This document shows, piece after piece, positions 10,521-24,340 of a DNA stretch of 64,000 nt. A program made the translations under genes and the position numbers. The notes below the pieces were generated by a model, which saw only the letters and a program-made list of their open reading frames with translations, was not told the origin of the DNA and made no database searches. This stretch comes from Ecdyonurus torrentis (lineage: Eukaryota; Arthropoda; Insecta; Ephemeroptera; Heptageniidae): NCBI GenBank assembly GCA_949318235.1, contig OX439127.1, positions 14,238,324-14,302,323 on the forward strand, written 5' to 3'. Within the stretch, counting starts at the first letter, position 1. Each line of letters begins with the position of its first letter.

Positions 10521-11446
10521 AAAAACAACAGATTGTTTGTTTTTGCTTAAGGTTCGTACTCTACATTTAGTATAAGCTTACATTATACAGAACCGTTCAT
10601 CTATACAGAAGATACTAATCAATACCTCATTTTTTGTAGATAGTAACTCTACTGAAAAAAGCTAAATATTCATATGCTTTGGAAGTTTTGTAATGGCATG
10701 TATTCAAATTGAAGTACTAGAACATTAATTCATAAAATTTACGATCAAACTAGCTTCATTATTTCAACAATTATTATTATTTAATTTGCGGTTTCCATAA
10801 CTTAAAATTAACCAAGTAGTATAATTTTGTTTTAACAACGTATCTGTCAGTTTACTTCTGACGTAATGAAGTATCACTATAATTGATGCTAATTGCCAAA
10901 ATTAGATAATGCTAATTGGTTTATTTTTGAAGTACGTCAAAGCTTCGTGAGCTCAATGCATGATTTAAAAAAATGAACAAAATCATTAGACGTGTAAAAT
11001 AGGCTATCACTATTTTAGTTATAGATGCAAAGACATGAGTTACACAAACAGCTAACTGTGCAATATCTAAAAAAAAAAAAACTACACTTCTTTAATTAAA
11101 TAGGGTCAGTGAGTGTATTGTACGGTCACTTATGTTTTTTCTTTTCATGTGCCATTTGTTGGTCGTAATGCACCTGTATCTTCTCTTTAGAGTTTGCTTC
11201 AGGATCTGGAAAGTTTGACCAAAAACGTGCATTCCAACCCCTCTCCTCTTTTGCAGTTTTTAACATTGATATTTGTTTATTTATATTTTAATTTGATCTT
11301 ATTATAAAATGTTAATTTAAAGTTAAAATTTTTGATGAAACAAAGTATTTTTAATCAAGTTTAGAATTAAAAATATATTTCCATAACACCGATCTCCACC
11401 CATCTACCCCCTATTTATATATTATATAATTGTGTGTATGTGTGTG
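10521..11446. other. Unassigned AT-rich DNA
   Basis: Only short A or T runs. No coding frame, RNA gene or repeat structure is recognised. Confidence 0.65.
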
Positions 11447-11610
<164 letters not shown>

Positions 11611-12227
11611 GGGGAAAGAATTCTAATAATGATTATTATACAACCTATAAATATAGTATGGTTAAACAAGTATAAAATAATATCCTTCAATTGAGTTATT
11701 TATTTTTGTTATTGGCGGGCGTGACATTGTATGTTTAAATTTTTTTTTTTTTTAATTCAGTTGCATATACCCAAAATTAAGACTAATATTACATAATATA
11801 CTACTAAATATTGAAACACTCTGGCTCTCATAATTCCATAATAAATGTCATTACATTTATTATTATTATTACTTATTAATATTATTTTAAAGAATATTGA
11901 CAACAATCGTTAGTTCTATAAAAGTAATTTTTTTTTTTTTTGAAAATGTACAAATCATTACAAATGTGAAAATGTAAGGTTTAGATTGCTTTACAGCATC
12001 TATCACTCGATAACAAAGCGCTCGTATAAAAGAGATATTGATGAACATCTTTCATCATTTTAACACAACTTTAGTGAAAATTGGACTAAAAACATACGAA
12101 TGGTTCAATCTAACACATATTTTTTTTCTAAATTCTAAAATAATAATAAAAGTAATAATATTTCTCTTATGTTTATGATAAACAAAATTAGATTCAGTTA
12201 TATAAAAAATAGGTTTTTAATGTTTCT

Positions 12228-12261
<34 letters not shown>

Positions 12262-12724
12262 TGCAACTCATAATGCAGTTTATGGATGGCTACAAAACAG
12301 AAACAGCGCATTGTTTACGACAACTTTAGTGATAGGAGTAAGGCTATTAAATTCTATTATAAGAACTAGTTTTATGTTTTTCTACTTCATTACAAACACT
12401 CATTAAAATGATACTGAAGCCAGTGCAGTTTAGTATGTAAATTGCTTTTTTTGTAAGGGTGCTATTCCTGCTGCTCGATAATTAATGAAAAAATTGAAAA
12501 AAGTTAATTATATATAGAAAAAAATGCATGTTACAAGTGTACATCAAAATGAAGTTTTTAATAGTTTTTTTTATTATTATTCAAATTAGTATTTTAAATA
12601 GTTTATCATGAATTATCAAGCTTGCATCACAAAATAAGAATGACACGTGAAATGGCATGCAAAGTGATAAAATAAACATGCAAAAAAGATTAAGGAATTT
12701 TTATAAAGAAATAAAAAAATTGAT

Positions 12725-12762
<38 letters not shown>

Positions 12763-13617
12763 AACGTTGAGAGAGAAAGACAGAAAAGTGAGATCATAAA
12801 TTATGAATTCAATAAAAATGATATGTTCGAAAGAATTAGTCGTTATTATGGAATACATACTTCACTATTCATAGAAAAAACTTAGAACAGTTTTAAATTT
12901 GAAATGTTCTGCTTCTATTATAAGATGGGCATAATATATATTTTATAATATGTATCGCTTTTGTTCTAGCTCTTTTGGGCATGGCAGGTAAAGATAAGCA
13001 TGAAGTGTTGTTGTTATTACATCTACTGCAATGCAAAGTTTCAATTAAAAAAAATATAGGTAATGTACTATAAATACCATTGTTACCGCGTTCTAGTTCT
13101 TGTTTTAATTAGAAACGAAGAGAAAAAAAAAACGTTGTTAAACAACAATTCTTTTCAAATCTCACTTTTTTATGTTTTATTCTCCATATAAATTTTTTTT
13201 TTCTGTTACGAAAATAGAATTTTATTTTTATAGTAAAAAGTCGTTTGTGTTCATAATATTTATAATTTGATGTTGGGGGATCTTTTTTCTTCGTGTTTTG
13301 TATATTATGATGTTGGATGCGTGTGGTGAGCGTGTTTGCAGCTGTCGTGCTTCAAATTTGGTGACCTGATAAAGCACAAAGAGAGACACGTATCTCACTA
13401 AATATGTAGATATATTATTTATTTATAATATTCTTCCCTTTACTGATGAGTGAATATCAGTAAACAACACAACACTAATAATTAACACTATTACTATATT
13501 CAAACCTAAATATAATACTAAATCAATATTAAATAACGTGGTTAGTGAACTAAATTTACTATTACGTAACGTAATTTGAACAGTTTCCTTATTAGCTTTG
13601 TAATTATTTATAATAAC
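11611..13617. other. Unassigned AT-rich DNA with (TC)n and poly-A
   Basis: Contains (TC)n at 12235-12261 and a 28-base poly-A at 12733-12760. No coding frame longer than noise and no inverted repeat was noticed. Confidence 0.65.
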
Positions 13618-14781
<1,164 letters not shown>

Positions 14782-14818
14782 TCGATAAACTTGACAGATT
14801 TGCAGCTGGTATAGAAAA

Positions 14819-14819
<1 letters not shown>
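14782..14819 (+). other. Candidate 38-nt micro-exon
   Basis: A strong acceptor-like tract (pyrimidine-rich, ending TTACAG at 14781) is followed by 38 bases and a donor-like AAG|GTAAAA. Only one of the three frames is open; it encodes DKLDRFAAGIEK, a plausible mixed-composition peptide. I cannot assign it to a family. The putative intron begins with a 42-base poly-A, which is odd. With 64 kb of AT-rich DNA such a match could be chance. Confidence 0.2.

Positions 14820-14821
<2 letters not shown>

Positions 14822-14863
<42 letters not shown>
14822..14863. repeat. Poly-A, 42 bases
   Basis: An uninterrupted run of 42 A, among the longest homopolymers in the window. It could be a retro-insertion tail or assembly-sensitive slippage. 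Confidence 0.95.
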
Positions 14864-14864
<1 letters not shown>

Positions 14865-17800
14865 GCAATTTTAAATATTTATGTATTGTTTCTTAGATTC
14901 TTATTTAGTTGATGACCATGACATTTAAAGTTCAAGGACCCTAATTTTTATAAATTATAATTTTATATAACATGTAATTTTTTAGTAATCTTTAAAGTTT
15001 TAAAATTGGAAATCGAAGTTGAAAATAAACAATCCAATATTATTGAACCTATACTATAAATAGTAATTACATAAAATTTGTAAAAGTAGGTAGTAGCTAT
15101 AAATACAGTTCATATTTTAGAAGTAAATTTATATATATAATAATAATAATATTTTTCACCAAAATTGTAATTTTAATAAAAAAAAATAATAATAATAATA
15201 ATAATAAAAAAAATACACATACAGTATACTCTATAATATAACAAAATTTGTATGATTATTAATCAGCTATTCCTATTTTGAAAATGCAAAATAAAATAAG
15301 AGTGTCCAAAAAGTATTATTTCTCAACATCACTCCCAATCAATATCTTCTTTAATATTGTATGGCTCAAACAAAAGTTATTATTGTTATTATTTCTTTGC
15401 CATGTTTTTAAAAGTCCAATTGAATTTTAATTCATAGGAAAAAAAAATCTTCCGAATCAATTTTTCAAGAGGTAACTTATTATTATACTTTCTGAAGAAT
15501 TGCCTTGTTTAAATTTTTTTGTGTATTCTTTTCACTAAAGAGCCAAACAATTTAGAATGCTAGAGATACTGTGACAGCAACAAATTGGGAGCTATTTTTT
15601 ATTCATTGTATGTAGCTGTGAGTTTCTACTGTCAGAGTCAGCAATCACAGCCACTAGGAAAACTAGAATGAGACAATTGAAAAAACTGTCCATTTTTTTT
15701 CTTCTTCTTCTTTTCTTTCACCTGAAGACAAAGTTACGGTTAACATCGATGGAAAATAACCCTTCTCCACAATGAACGAAATGGCGTTGCTCTCTGTTGT
15801 AATTTATAAAATGTCAATCAAAAATACACGTACATAAATTCTTTATTTCTGTCAATACTTCTTTTAGCTATTTTTATTACTTTCAAACTTGTAAACATAA
15901 AAATAAATTTTGAAGAAGATAGAGAGAAAGAACTAAAGAAAATACACATAAAAAACATTTTATTGTTTAAATAACAGACAGCCAAACAAAAACATTTTCT
16001 TTTTTATTTTATACAAACTCATTAAATGCAACGTCAAAAAGAATAAGTATAAATGTAGAATACTATAATTTTAAATGCTTGCTAGACGAGTAAAAAAAAT
16101 ATAAGAATAATAGCAAAAATGAAAGAAGAAAGAATATTTTTCTTTTTCTTTTTATTATTATTTTTAATAAAATGTTTTCATTTTTTAATGTTACCATCGC
16201 CTTTAAAACTTTAATTTACTTCGTTGTAACTTATTATATGTACAACAGTTATTATAGTCTCATATATATGAGAAAAAGTTGAAAGAAACTAAAATTGAAA
16301 GAATCACACACTACTTTGTTATATTATTAGAAGCAATGCTAAATGCTTTGAACTACTATAACAATTAAAAAAATAATGTAGATTATCTTTACAAATATAA
16401 TTATCACATGAGCGATAAAATGTGGACAATACAAAGAAAGAAATTATTGTTTTCATTAAACAATGTTCTTTTTAAAACAAAAATATTGTGCTTGTAATAT
16501 ATTTTAATGATCATTAATAGATTTGTTTGCTTAAAACTCATTATCAGTTTGGTGCTAGACTTAAGTTAACAACTGTATATATAAAAGTTAGCTTTTTTTT
16601 TTTTTTTTTTTTTTATAGCTTCTATGTCCTTGATTTCAACCTTGTCTCACCTGCTGTACACAAACTAAGTAAATTTATAATTAAAATACTGGACGGTATT
16701 AATGAGAGAAAAAAAATCACATAAATAAGCTAATACATGAATCTGTATCTCAAGTAAACAAGGACTTACGTAACAGAGGTTGTGAGAGAGTAAATAATGT
16801 GCATGTCAAAGCGGCTTCATATAGGATGAAGTTTCTCATGAGTAATTTCCGCTACTTAATGAGTCAAATAATGTCCTTGTGTACCCTGCTGAGAGTGATA
16901 GTTACATTAACCAAGTACAGTATATGAGAGGGAAGAAGAGGAGGTGCGACTAACACGTCAACACAATCAATCCATATTATCAGACTATATATATCACAAA
17001 ATAATGAGGTAGCTAACGTTGTCTTTTAAATTGTTACACTACAGCTCTACCTTTATTTTAGTATATAAACTTACTTTAATCAAAATCTAATTTTTGAAAG
17101 ATTATTCAAACTACGCCACGGGGTATTGAATGCAAATTTTAAATTTGAATTCTGTAAGTAATAAATTAGGTTCCTATGACTAATATAATATTGATAAAAA
17201 AAAGGTACCTTTGAAATTTGAATTACAAGAAAAAACTAAAGTTTTGGGTCAAGTGAATCGCCAAACACAAGTATTTTTTTATGTATAAACTTTTTGGAAC
17301 TTAACGCTAAAGGCTAAGATGTAAGAATTATATACATGACTAGACTTTCTTATTTTGAAGGAAATAAATTATGACTAAAATTTGTAAAAGATACAAAACT
17401 TAACACACTTTGCCCTAATACCGGCGGAGTAAAACGTGATACTAAGAAGAGTTACATTAAAAATTAATTTTTTGTTGAGCTTTTTTGAAATCATGTAATT
17501 GTTTCAGTTCAAAACAATTGATGGTTTACTTTTCTTACCGAGTTTAAAAAATAACAAAAATATATTTGTTTTCAGTGAAGAGAATGTCCTGCATTAGTTG
17601 TGGTAACAACATTTTGAGATAAAACCGCAGGGATTTCTTAATCAATAGTCTCATACGGGTTAATACTTATTGAATAAGTCTTATTCAACATAAATAAAAT
17701 AAAACTGAAAAAGAAGATGCAAGTAACGACGCCAATATTTGGCAAAACTGGCGAACGTACATTACGAATTCCAAATCGCACGATTTGTGTAGTTAAAAGG

Positions 17801-18029
17801 AAAAAGAAAAAAATCTGATTTTTTTTAGAATGAAAGATTGAGTGACATAAAAGATAAACATGATAATTTTTTTTCTTTTTCATGATGCAATTTGCAGTTG
17901 GTATTACAGTATACTTCCAATTATTTAAATTAATGAAATTCTTTTGGTAATTAAAATAATTTTCTCATGATTTTAAGTAAGAGTGGTTCACATTGATCAT
18001 TATTTTATAAACATGTTTAGAAAAGTTAA
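14864..18029. other. Unassigned AT-rich DNA
   Basis: About 3.2 kb with no recognised gene. It contains (AAT)n near 15187-15207 and poly-T at 16593-16614. On the minus strand a stretch at about 16770-16890 has acceptor- and donor-like ends, but every frame is closed, so I do not call an exon. Confidence 0.6.
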
Positions 18030-18030
18030 A

Positions 18031-18046
18031 GAGAGGGTGAGAGAGA

Positions 18047-18117
<71 letters not shown>
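18031..18117. repeat. (GA)n microsatellite
   Basis: About 87 bases; the first 25 contain two GGGT interruptions and the rest is pure GA. Confidence 0.97.
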
Positions 18118-18121
<4 letters not shown>

Positions 18122-19253
18122 AACTCTTGAAAAGCGACATTTCAATTAACTCATTTTTAAACTTTTTTTATTTGTAATTATCAATGGCGTACATTTATTT
18201 CTCAGGCTTAAAAAAAAAATGAAAGAAATATTTCCCTGTGCGTAAAGAAAATGACCTGCATTATGTGTTGGTTAAATTATAATAGGTCTGTAATGAGAAA
18301 CCTTAACCTTATATAGCTGTGTTCTGTTTACACCTTCATAATATAGACTCATAACTCAAAATAAATATTATTGTAATTGGATATTTACATCATTTTATTA
18401 TAAACAAAATAATATACATCCCATTATGTTACTTCACGAAAGAAAAAAAAAAAAAAAAAAAAGGTCTCATATCAAACATAAATCCAAAATTGTACAATCA
18501 TAAAGAAAAAACGTGTTTGATAATTTATAAGTATATCGTTATTGAAATATTTAGACTTATAGTAGAAGAAAAGGAATTTGAAACGTTTTCAAAGAAGAGT
18601 TAAAAAAAAAAAATGTTTGGTGTATGTTTGCTCCTCTTGAGAGTTACGAGAAAAGCTATAACTTGCTGGTGTAGAGTTTAATCTCTTTAACCACAATGTG
18701 TAAACAAGAGCAGACACTGAAATCTGAAACTATCAAACTTGATTAACTGTGGGAAAGCCAATACTCTACGTCATTAAAACCACACTGCGTTTTTATTACT
18801 TTTTTTTTCTTTTCTTTTTACTACTAACAAGATATAAAACGTGCAATTATGCAATTAACTGATTTATTTTTGTAATTAGATATATTAAAATGAAGCATTA
18901 ATTCCATATTTTAAAAATACAATAAAATATATTTATCTACATTAAAAAGCAAACTTAATAATAAGTCACTGAGCGAGTTAAGTCAATAAAACTTGCTAAG
19001 TTATAATTTTTTTAAAGTTAAAAATAATTTAACAGACATATTAAGTCTGAAGTAAGTTTAAAACTTGGCTTTGTTAAAACAAAATGTTTGGGTTGGTTGA
19101 TAAGCAAAGCAAGTAGAGCGACCTTCTGCCACTTACAGTCACAATCAATATGTACAGTCAGAGCTACGTATATTGAACTTGAATTGGATTATTTTCATCC
19201 TTTTAGATTACCACACTTGTATCAAAATATAAAGTGGCAGATGTGTCAGCACA

Positions 19254-19255
<2 letters not shown>
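18118..19255. other. Unassigned AT-rich DNA
   Basis: Poly-A at 18443-18462. No gene is recognised. Confidence 0.65.

Positions 19256-19348
<93 letters not shown>
19256..19348. repeat. Compound (TA)n(GA)n microsatellite
   Basis: (TA)n at 19256-19314 passes directly into (GA)n at 19315-19348. Frames across it encode YIYI followed by ERER and are not genes. Confidence 0.97.
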
Positions 19349-19349
<1 letters not shown>

Positions 19350-19700
19350 ACTGCAGATAAAACACCATAATACAAAGGCTCTACTATTTGCAATGCACAT
19401 AATTGCATTTTTCGTTGACGTGAAGTGTCTCTTTTTCTTTTTTCCTTCTGTTTTGTTTTTTTTATCAATATATGCTACAAGTATGAAATGAAAGTTTATA
19501 AATCAGTCAAATTATATTGTGTTTATAAAGGAATAATCTGAGAAATTTTATTAGCATCAAACCACGAAGAAAATTATCAAATTACATTTTTTGGCAATTT
19601 CATAATAGTAATGATAATATAATCAATCAAATAGCCAATTGGTTTTTCAAGTTTATAAACTTAAGAGATTTTAGATATTGTTGTTTTCATTCTTTTCTAA
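19349..19700. other. Unassigned AT-rich DNA
   Basis: No gene or repeat is recognised. Confidence 0.6.
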
Positions 19701-19890
19701 ATCTCTCTCTCTCTCTCTCTCCCACACACACACACACCCACCCACCACACACTCACCCACCACACACCCACCCACCACACACCCACCCACAAACACCCAC
19801 ACATACAGACACCCACACATACAGACACCCACCCATCCAACCACACACACCCACCCACACACCCACCCACACAAACACACACACACCCAC
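19701..19890. repeat. (TC)n plus CA/CCCA minisatellite, G-quadruplex-prone
   Basis: (TC)n at 19701-19720 is followed by an irregular array of CACA and CCCACCCA units to about 19890, with a TACAGACACCCACACA-type unit repeated. On the minus strand, 19850-19868 reads GGGTGGGTGTGTGGGTGGG, four G3 tracts with short loops; a second similar cluster lies near 19768-19792. Confidence 0.93.
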
Positions 19891-20640
19891 ATTTTGCATT
19901 TTATAATTGCAAGCAGTTTTGCATATTATACTGCATGCATAATTTCTAATAATGGATAAGATCATTGTCAATGATAGTAAATTGCTTACCTAATACATTA
20001 CTTTTTAATTTAACAAGTATCCATTGTTATTATTATTATTTCTCTCATCCCTCACTTTTGGGAAGGCCAGCACATATTTCTAGCACTGCGGGTTCTAGCC
20101 ATAATTGTTATTATTTATAGGTCTTGTAAAATATTATTGTGTAATAATCATGACATCACAGAGGAACTTCTCTACGTTTCATCTTTCCCCGATTAATTCT
20201 GAATATGAGGTCTGGACAAAAAGTAGTTAAGTTACACATTTTATAGACTTCAATTATTTGGAATTGTCACAAAAATTAGTATAACCATAACCATGAACTA
20301 AACAGATGAGACATTTTAATTTCATTATACAAATATTTACCTTCATGAACTTTGGCATATAAAACGCCTACAATTTTTTCCCTAGGTTTTATTTATCTTT
20401 TTTTATAAAATTGATTCTTAGAAATCGCGTGCATGAACATTATGAACAATATTGTAAAAGTTTCTTAGCTGTTGCTAATGTCAACGTTAAAAAAGAAAAT
20501 TCGTAGATACCTATGTATACAACATTTTATTGCCAAATTACATAGTATAACGTTGATTTGCTTCCAAAAGAATAAAATCAATGATTATCTTTCACATATG
20601 CTACTTTGTATATTGTGATTATATCTTAGAATAATAGGTA
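19891..20640. other. Unassigned AT-rich DNA
   Basis: A short stretch at 20040-20110 is less AT-rich. No gene is recognised. Confidence 0.6.
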
Positions 20641-20689
20641 AGTAAAGTTGTCCATCTTAATTATTACATTAAGTATATTACATTGTATA

Positions 20690-21050
20690 TAATGTTATGG
20701 TGTCTTTGATGGTAATTATATATTATTATTATTATTTTTATTAGTATAATGTTTTGTATAATTGAATATAAGTCTATGTAAGTAAAAATTAATATATGTT
20801 GGAACTAAATAAATAAATGGTAAATTTATTATAAAAGTTTATATGTAAAGTATTTTTAAATATAAATATCATTACGGTAACAATAAATTAGTCTGTTAAA
20901 TGTAGCGCTACCTCATGAAGTATTTTTGGTGTTTGTTTTGTGCTCTAATTTTTATTATGTAATTATGTTGTAATTTTCTGGTTAATAACATGTAATATGG
21001 CTGAAATAGCCGTGTATGTCTCTTAAATAAAATTATTATTATTAATTATA
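20690..21050 (+). mobile_element. Probable LINE 3' tail(s)
   Basis: Two stretches end like LINE 3' UTRs. One ends GGAACTAAATAAATAAATGG near 20820. The other ends GGCTGAAATAGCCGTGTATG, then TTAAATAAA and (ATT)n at 21049. The second contains the small hairpin GGCTGAAATAGCC. No reverse-transcriptase frame remains upstream, so this would be a strongly 5'-truncated copy. It could also be a host 3' UTR. Confidence 0.4.
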
Positions 21051-21264
21051 TCAAAATAATTAAATAAGAAAAGAATAAATGCTCTTTATCATGTATTTTT
21101 ATCGTGATTACTCTAGTTAAATAATGATATAATATATGTTTGTGTATTTTATGTTTTTATTGTAAAAGATTAAATATTCTGACGATAATAACTGAATAAG
21201 TCAGAGGACCATGTAAGTGGGTATGTACCTTTTTTGGCCTCGTAATAAAAACCATTTATTATTG

Positions 21265-21607
21265 TTAAAGCCATAGATCATATAAAACCAAATGTGTTTT
21301 TTTATGAATAAACACGAAATGGGATCTTCAAAACTGATGACTATTTTTGCCAGAATGTTAATGTAGCCCCACGAGCAAGCATAAAAAAACTGTAAAGTAT
21401 GCAATTTGCGTGAAAATTCATGTTTATGACGTCAGAAACATGCAAAAATTAGTATGAAAATGTTGTGCGGGTTGCATAAATCGAATTTTCTGATCACTGC
21501 TATGAGGCTAGTGTTGGGTTTTGAGACAAACTAAAGTTATTTATGTAAATCTCAACAAGTGTTTTGTGATATAAATGCTTATGTTTTTCTCTGGTCTATT
21601 CCTTTAA
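21265..21607 (-). mobile_element. TTAA-flanked MITE, family M, copy 3
   Basis: A 343-bp inverted copy with TTAA at both ends (21265-21268 and 21604-21607) and the shared internal landmarks, including TGACGTCA at 21427-21434. The 67-codon frame crossing it is not conserved as protein between copies. Confidence 0.8.
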
Positions 21608-22035
21608 TATAACCATTTGTAGTTACATACTGTACTTTTTTAAATTTATTTTTCCAGTTATTGTTATTATTTTTGAATTTTATTCAATAATATAATACGT
21701 ATATCTTGCATATAATTACATTAAGTTTTCTGATAGAGTTGAGTAATTTTATTTGTAGTATACTTGACTGCAGCCAAAAATATATAGATTCATAGGGTGC
21801 CCTCTTTTATAATAATATTTATAATATGTTTAACAAAAGTATAAAATTATATATATTACAGACACATACACAAATATTAACAATTATATAATCATAATTA
21901 ATAAAAGCTTCAATAATCTTATGCTACTACTGTATAGCTATTTATATAATTTTCTTTCGTACATATAATTTAAATTCTTTACAGAAAAAGAAAACAAGCA
22001 TGAAACAACATAAATACTGAATACATGATCTGTGT

Positions 22036-22038
<3 letters not shown>
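21608..22038. other. Unassigned AT-rich DNA
   Basis: No gene is recognised. Confidence 0.65.

Positions 22039-22118
<80 letters not shown>
22039..22118. repeat. (TA)n microsatellite
   Basis: About 80 bases of (TA)n. Confidence 0.97.
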
Positions 22119-22122
<4 letters not shown>

Positions 22123-22535
22123 GTATTATATACAATATTAAGTTGTGCATGTTGTATTAGCACATTTAAATTGACTGGCTAAATATTTACAAAATTTATG
22201 ACGTTTTCTGCTCTAGTTTTGTTTTAAAGACGTCATCACATGTTACAACTTTGTAATATTTATTCAATGAAAAATGTTTTTCATTATACAAACTGTTTAA
22301 TATGTTATACTAATTAAAAGTCGTTAATCTTACTTTGTTAAATAGATCTATTATGATATGTATATATTTACTTTACACATTTGCTTTCTGTGAAAAATAT
22401 AAACCACGTGTTAAATTTTCTTAAATATTATATGATTTTGAAACTAGTGGTATGTATAGTAGTTTAGTTATAGTTCAATTGTGTAGTTCATACGTGTTGG
22501 CAGGCCTAAACCTCACTCTTTCATTTTTATTTTCT

Positions 22536-22541
<6 letters not shown>
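22119..22541. other. Unassigned AT-rich DNA
   Basis: No gene is recognised; the interval ends at the (TA)n that precedes the TIR element. Confidence 0.65.

Positions 22542-22602
<61 letters not shown>
22542..22602. repeat. (TA)n microsatellite
   Basis: About 60 bases of (TA)n immediately left of the TIR element at 22603. Confidence 0.96.
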
Positions 22603-22604
<2 letters not shown>

Positions 22605-24055
22605 GGGTTGTAGTCCTAAGGGAACGCGGTGGGACGGCGTCCTACCTGGCGAAAAAAAAAGCTAGGGCCGTCCCACCTGGAAATTTTCCAGGGGAACGCG
22701 GTGGGACGGATTTCTTGACAAAATTTGCCCTAATTTGTTAATTTCCTGACTAATTTTGCTGTTTAATTGGTTGAAATTACTTAAAAAATTCGCTCGCTAC
22801 GCTCGCAAGTTTCTTTTTATAACAAAGTTTTATTTTCATCACTTTATTATTATGCAGTTTCGGTTTATCCAGAAATTTACGCATAAGTTATTTGACTTTC
22901 TTTTTATTATTTTTTATACTCTCAGAGTAAACCTTTATTGTCAAGTTAATAGAAAATAATTATGGAACGCAAATCGAAAAAAAGGACAGGAGATTCGTTT
23001 TCCCTAAGAGCTTAACTGCGGAGATATGTAATCAAGTTAAAATTATGAATTCGATGTACTGTTCTTAGATTTTGGGATTTTTCTTAGTCATTTAAATAGT
23101 TCATACGAAGCAGTATTCAACGCGCAATAAAAAAATGTTGATGCGTGTTAAATCTTGAAAAGCTATAATATATTTCGTATTTTTTACAATTTTTTTTTCA
23201 TTGGAAAAAGAAACATAACGTTCTTATAACTACATTTTTCATATAGATTCAATATTAACAAAACCTCAATCCTCAGTGTCATGAATATTCAGTGCCCAAA
23301 AACATAATTCACGTATCTAATAATAATAATAATTATTGGGCATCCAGCCCCGAATCGTGCTGTAGCGTTCGGTTCCAAGGCCCGGGATTGCGTCCGTCAC
23401 TACTCAGGAGAGGACCTAGGTGTGGGGTGGCGCTTGTCCTCTGAAGCCCCTTAGCCTAGCTCTCGTTTTCGGACGCAAGGCGTCCGATGCATGGGCTTGG
23501 GAGGCCAAGAACCACCCCGCCCTTGAGTGCCTCGGTAACTATGGCATCCGGCTCCAATGAGCTCGCGGAAAAGTGTTTCACCGCGTCCAGGAGTGGACGT
23601 CAACCCGATGGAGGCCGTCAGGGCCAAAAGCCTAACTAGCCATCAACTCGCCTCTTAGCAAAATAGTCACGATGTTTTGGGTAGTGACAGGGTGCGTGCA
23701 TCTTGGCTTCAGTATATATGAGCCCGTTGCACGCAATAGCCCCCCAACATCATCGAGTGGGCAGTTATAAAATCAAATAATAATAGTAAAAATGAATCTT
23801 TGTGTAGGAAAAAAAAAATTTAAATCGTAGCTTTCGTGTCGATTTTGATGCGTTATCAATAAAATTTTGGTCAGAATAAATATTGACTATCTTTTACGTA
23901 ATTTTCGTATTATTTTTCTAAAAAATGGGCGTGGCATTAAAAAATTTCGCGCCTGCGGCGGGCTAAAGGGGTGCTCGCCCCCCTTACCCCCCGGATTGTA
24001 TTCTGGTCCCATATCAGAGCGTCCCACCTGGCATTTTTTTAGGACTACAACACTG
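22603..24055. mobile_element. 1.45-kb hAT-like TIR element E1, non-autonomous
   Basis: The left end CAGGGTTGTAGTCCTAAG and right end TTAGGACTACAACACTG are inverted repeats. The CAGxG start is typical of hAT-type ends. Subterminal motifs repeat: GGGAACGCGGTGGGACG occurs twice on the left, and CGTCCYACCTGG occurs twice on the left and once on the right. The right ~130 bp, reversed, matches the left end of the element at 24089, so both belong to one family. No transposase frame remains. (TA)n tracts flank both sides and hide any target duplication. A GC-rich insert lies inside at 23335-23765. Confidence 0.7.
23335..23765 (-). mobile_element. GC-rich retroelement-like insert within E1
   Basis: About 430 bp of CpG-containing, GC-rich DNA that stands out sharply from the AT-rich element around it. 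On the minus strand it ends GGCTGGATGCCCAATAATTA followed by (ATT)n, the usual form of a LINE or SINE 3' end. No long open frame spans it. It is most likely a 5'-truncated LINE 3' UTR or a SINE; the exact family is unknown. Confidence 0.5.

Positions 24056-24088
<33 letters not shown>
24056..24088. repeat. (TA)n between two TIR elements
   Basis: About 30 bases of (TA)n separate E1 from E2. Confidence 0.95.
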
Positions 24089-24091
<3 letters not shown>

Positions 24092-24340
24092 TGTTGTAGT
24101 CCTAAAGTTTTACGAAACAGGGCGTTCTATTTATTCCCAATAATGATTGCCACGAGGGGCCGAAGGCCCCCTTATGCCCGCCGCAGGCGCGAAATTTTTT
24201 AGTGCCACGCACATATTTAGGGGAAAAAAAGAAGAAAACAACAACAACAAACAAACAGTCTTTTTAATTCATTAATTGTCATTTTGTTCCTAAAAATTTA
24301 TTAATAATAAATGAAAATCGTTGCACTAGTTGAAACTTAA

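Noticed and set aside
16770..16890. Minus-strand exon with acceptor CTCTCAG and donor GTAAGT
   Set aside because: All three frames contain early stops and the flanks lack other support; less convincing than 29622-29725.
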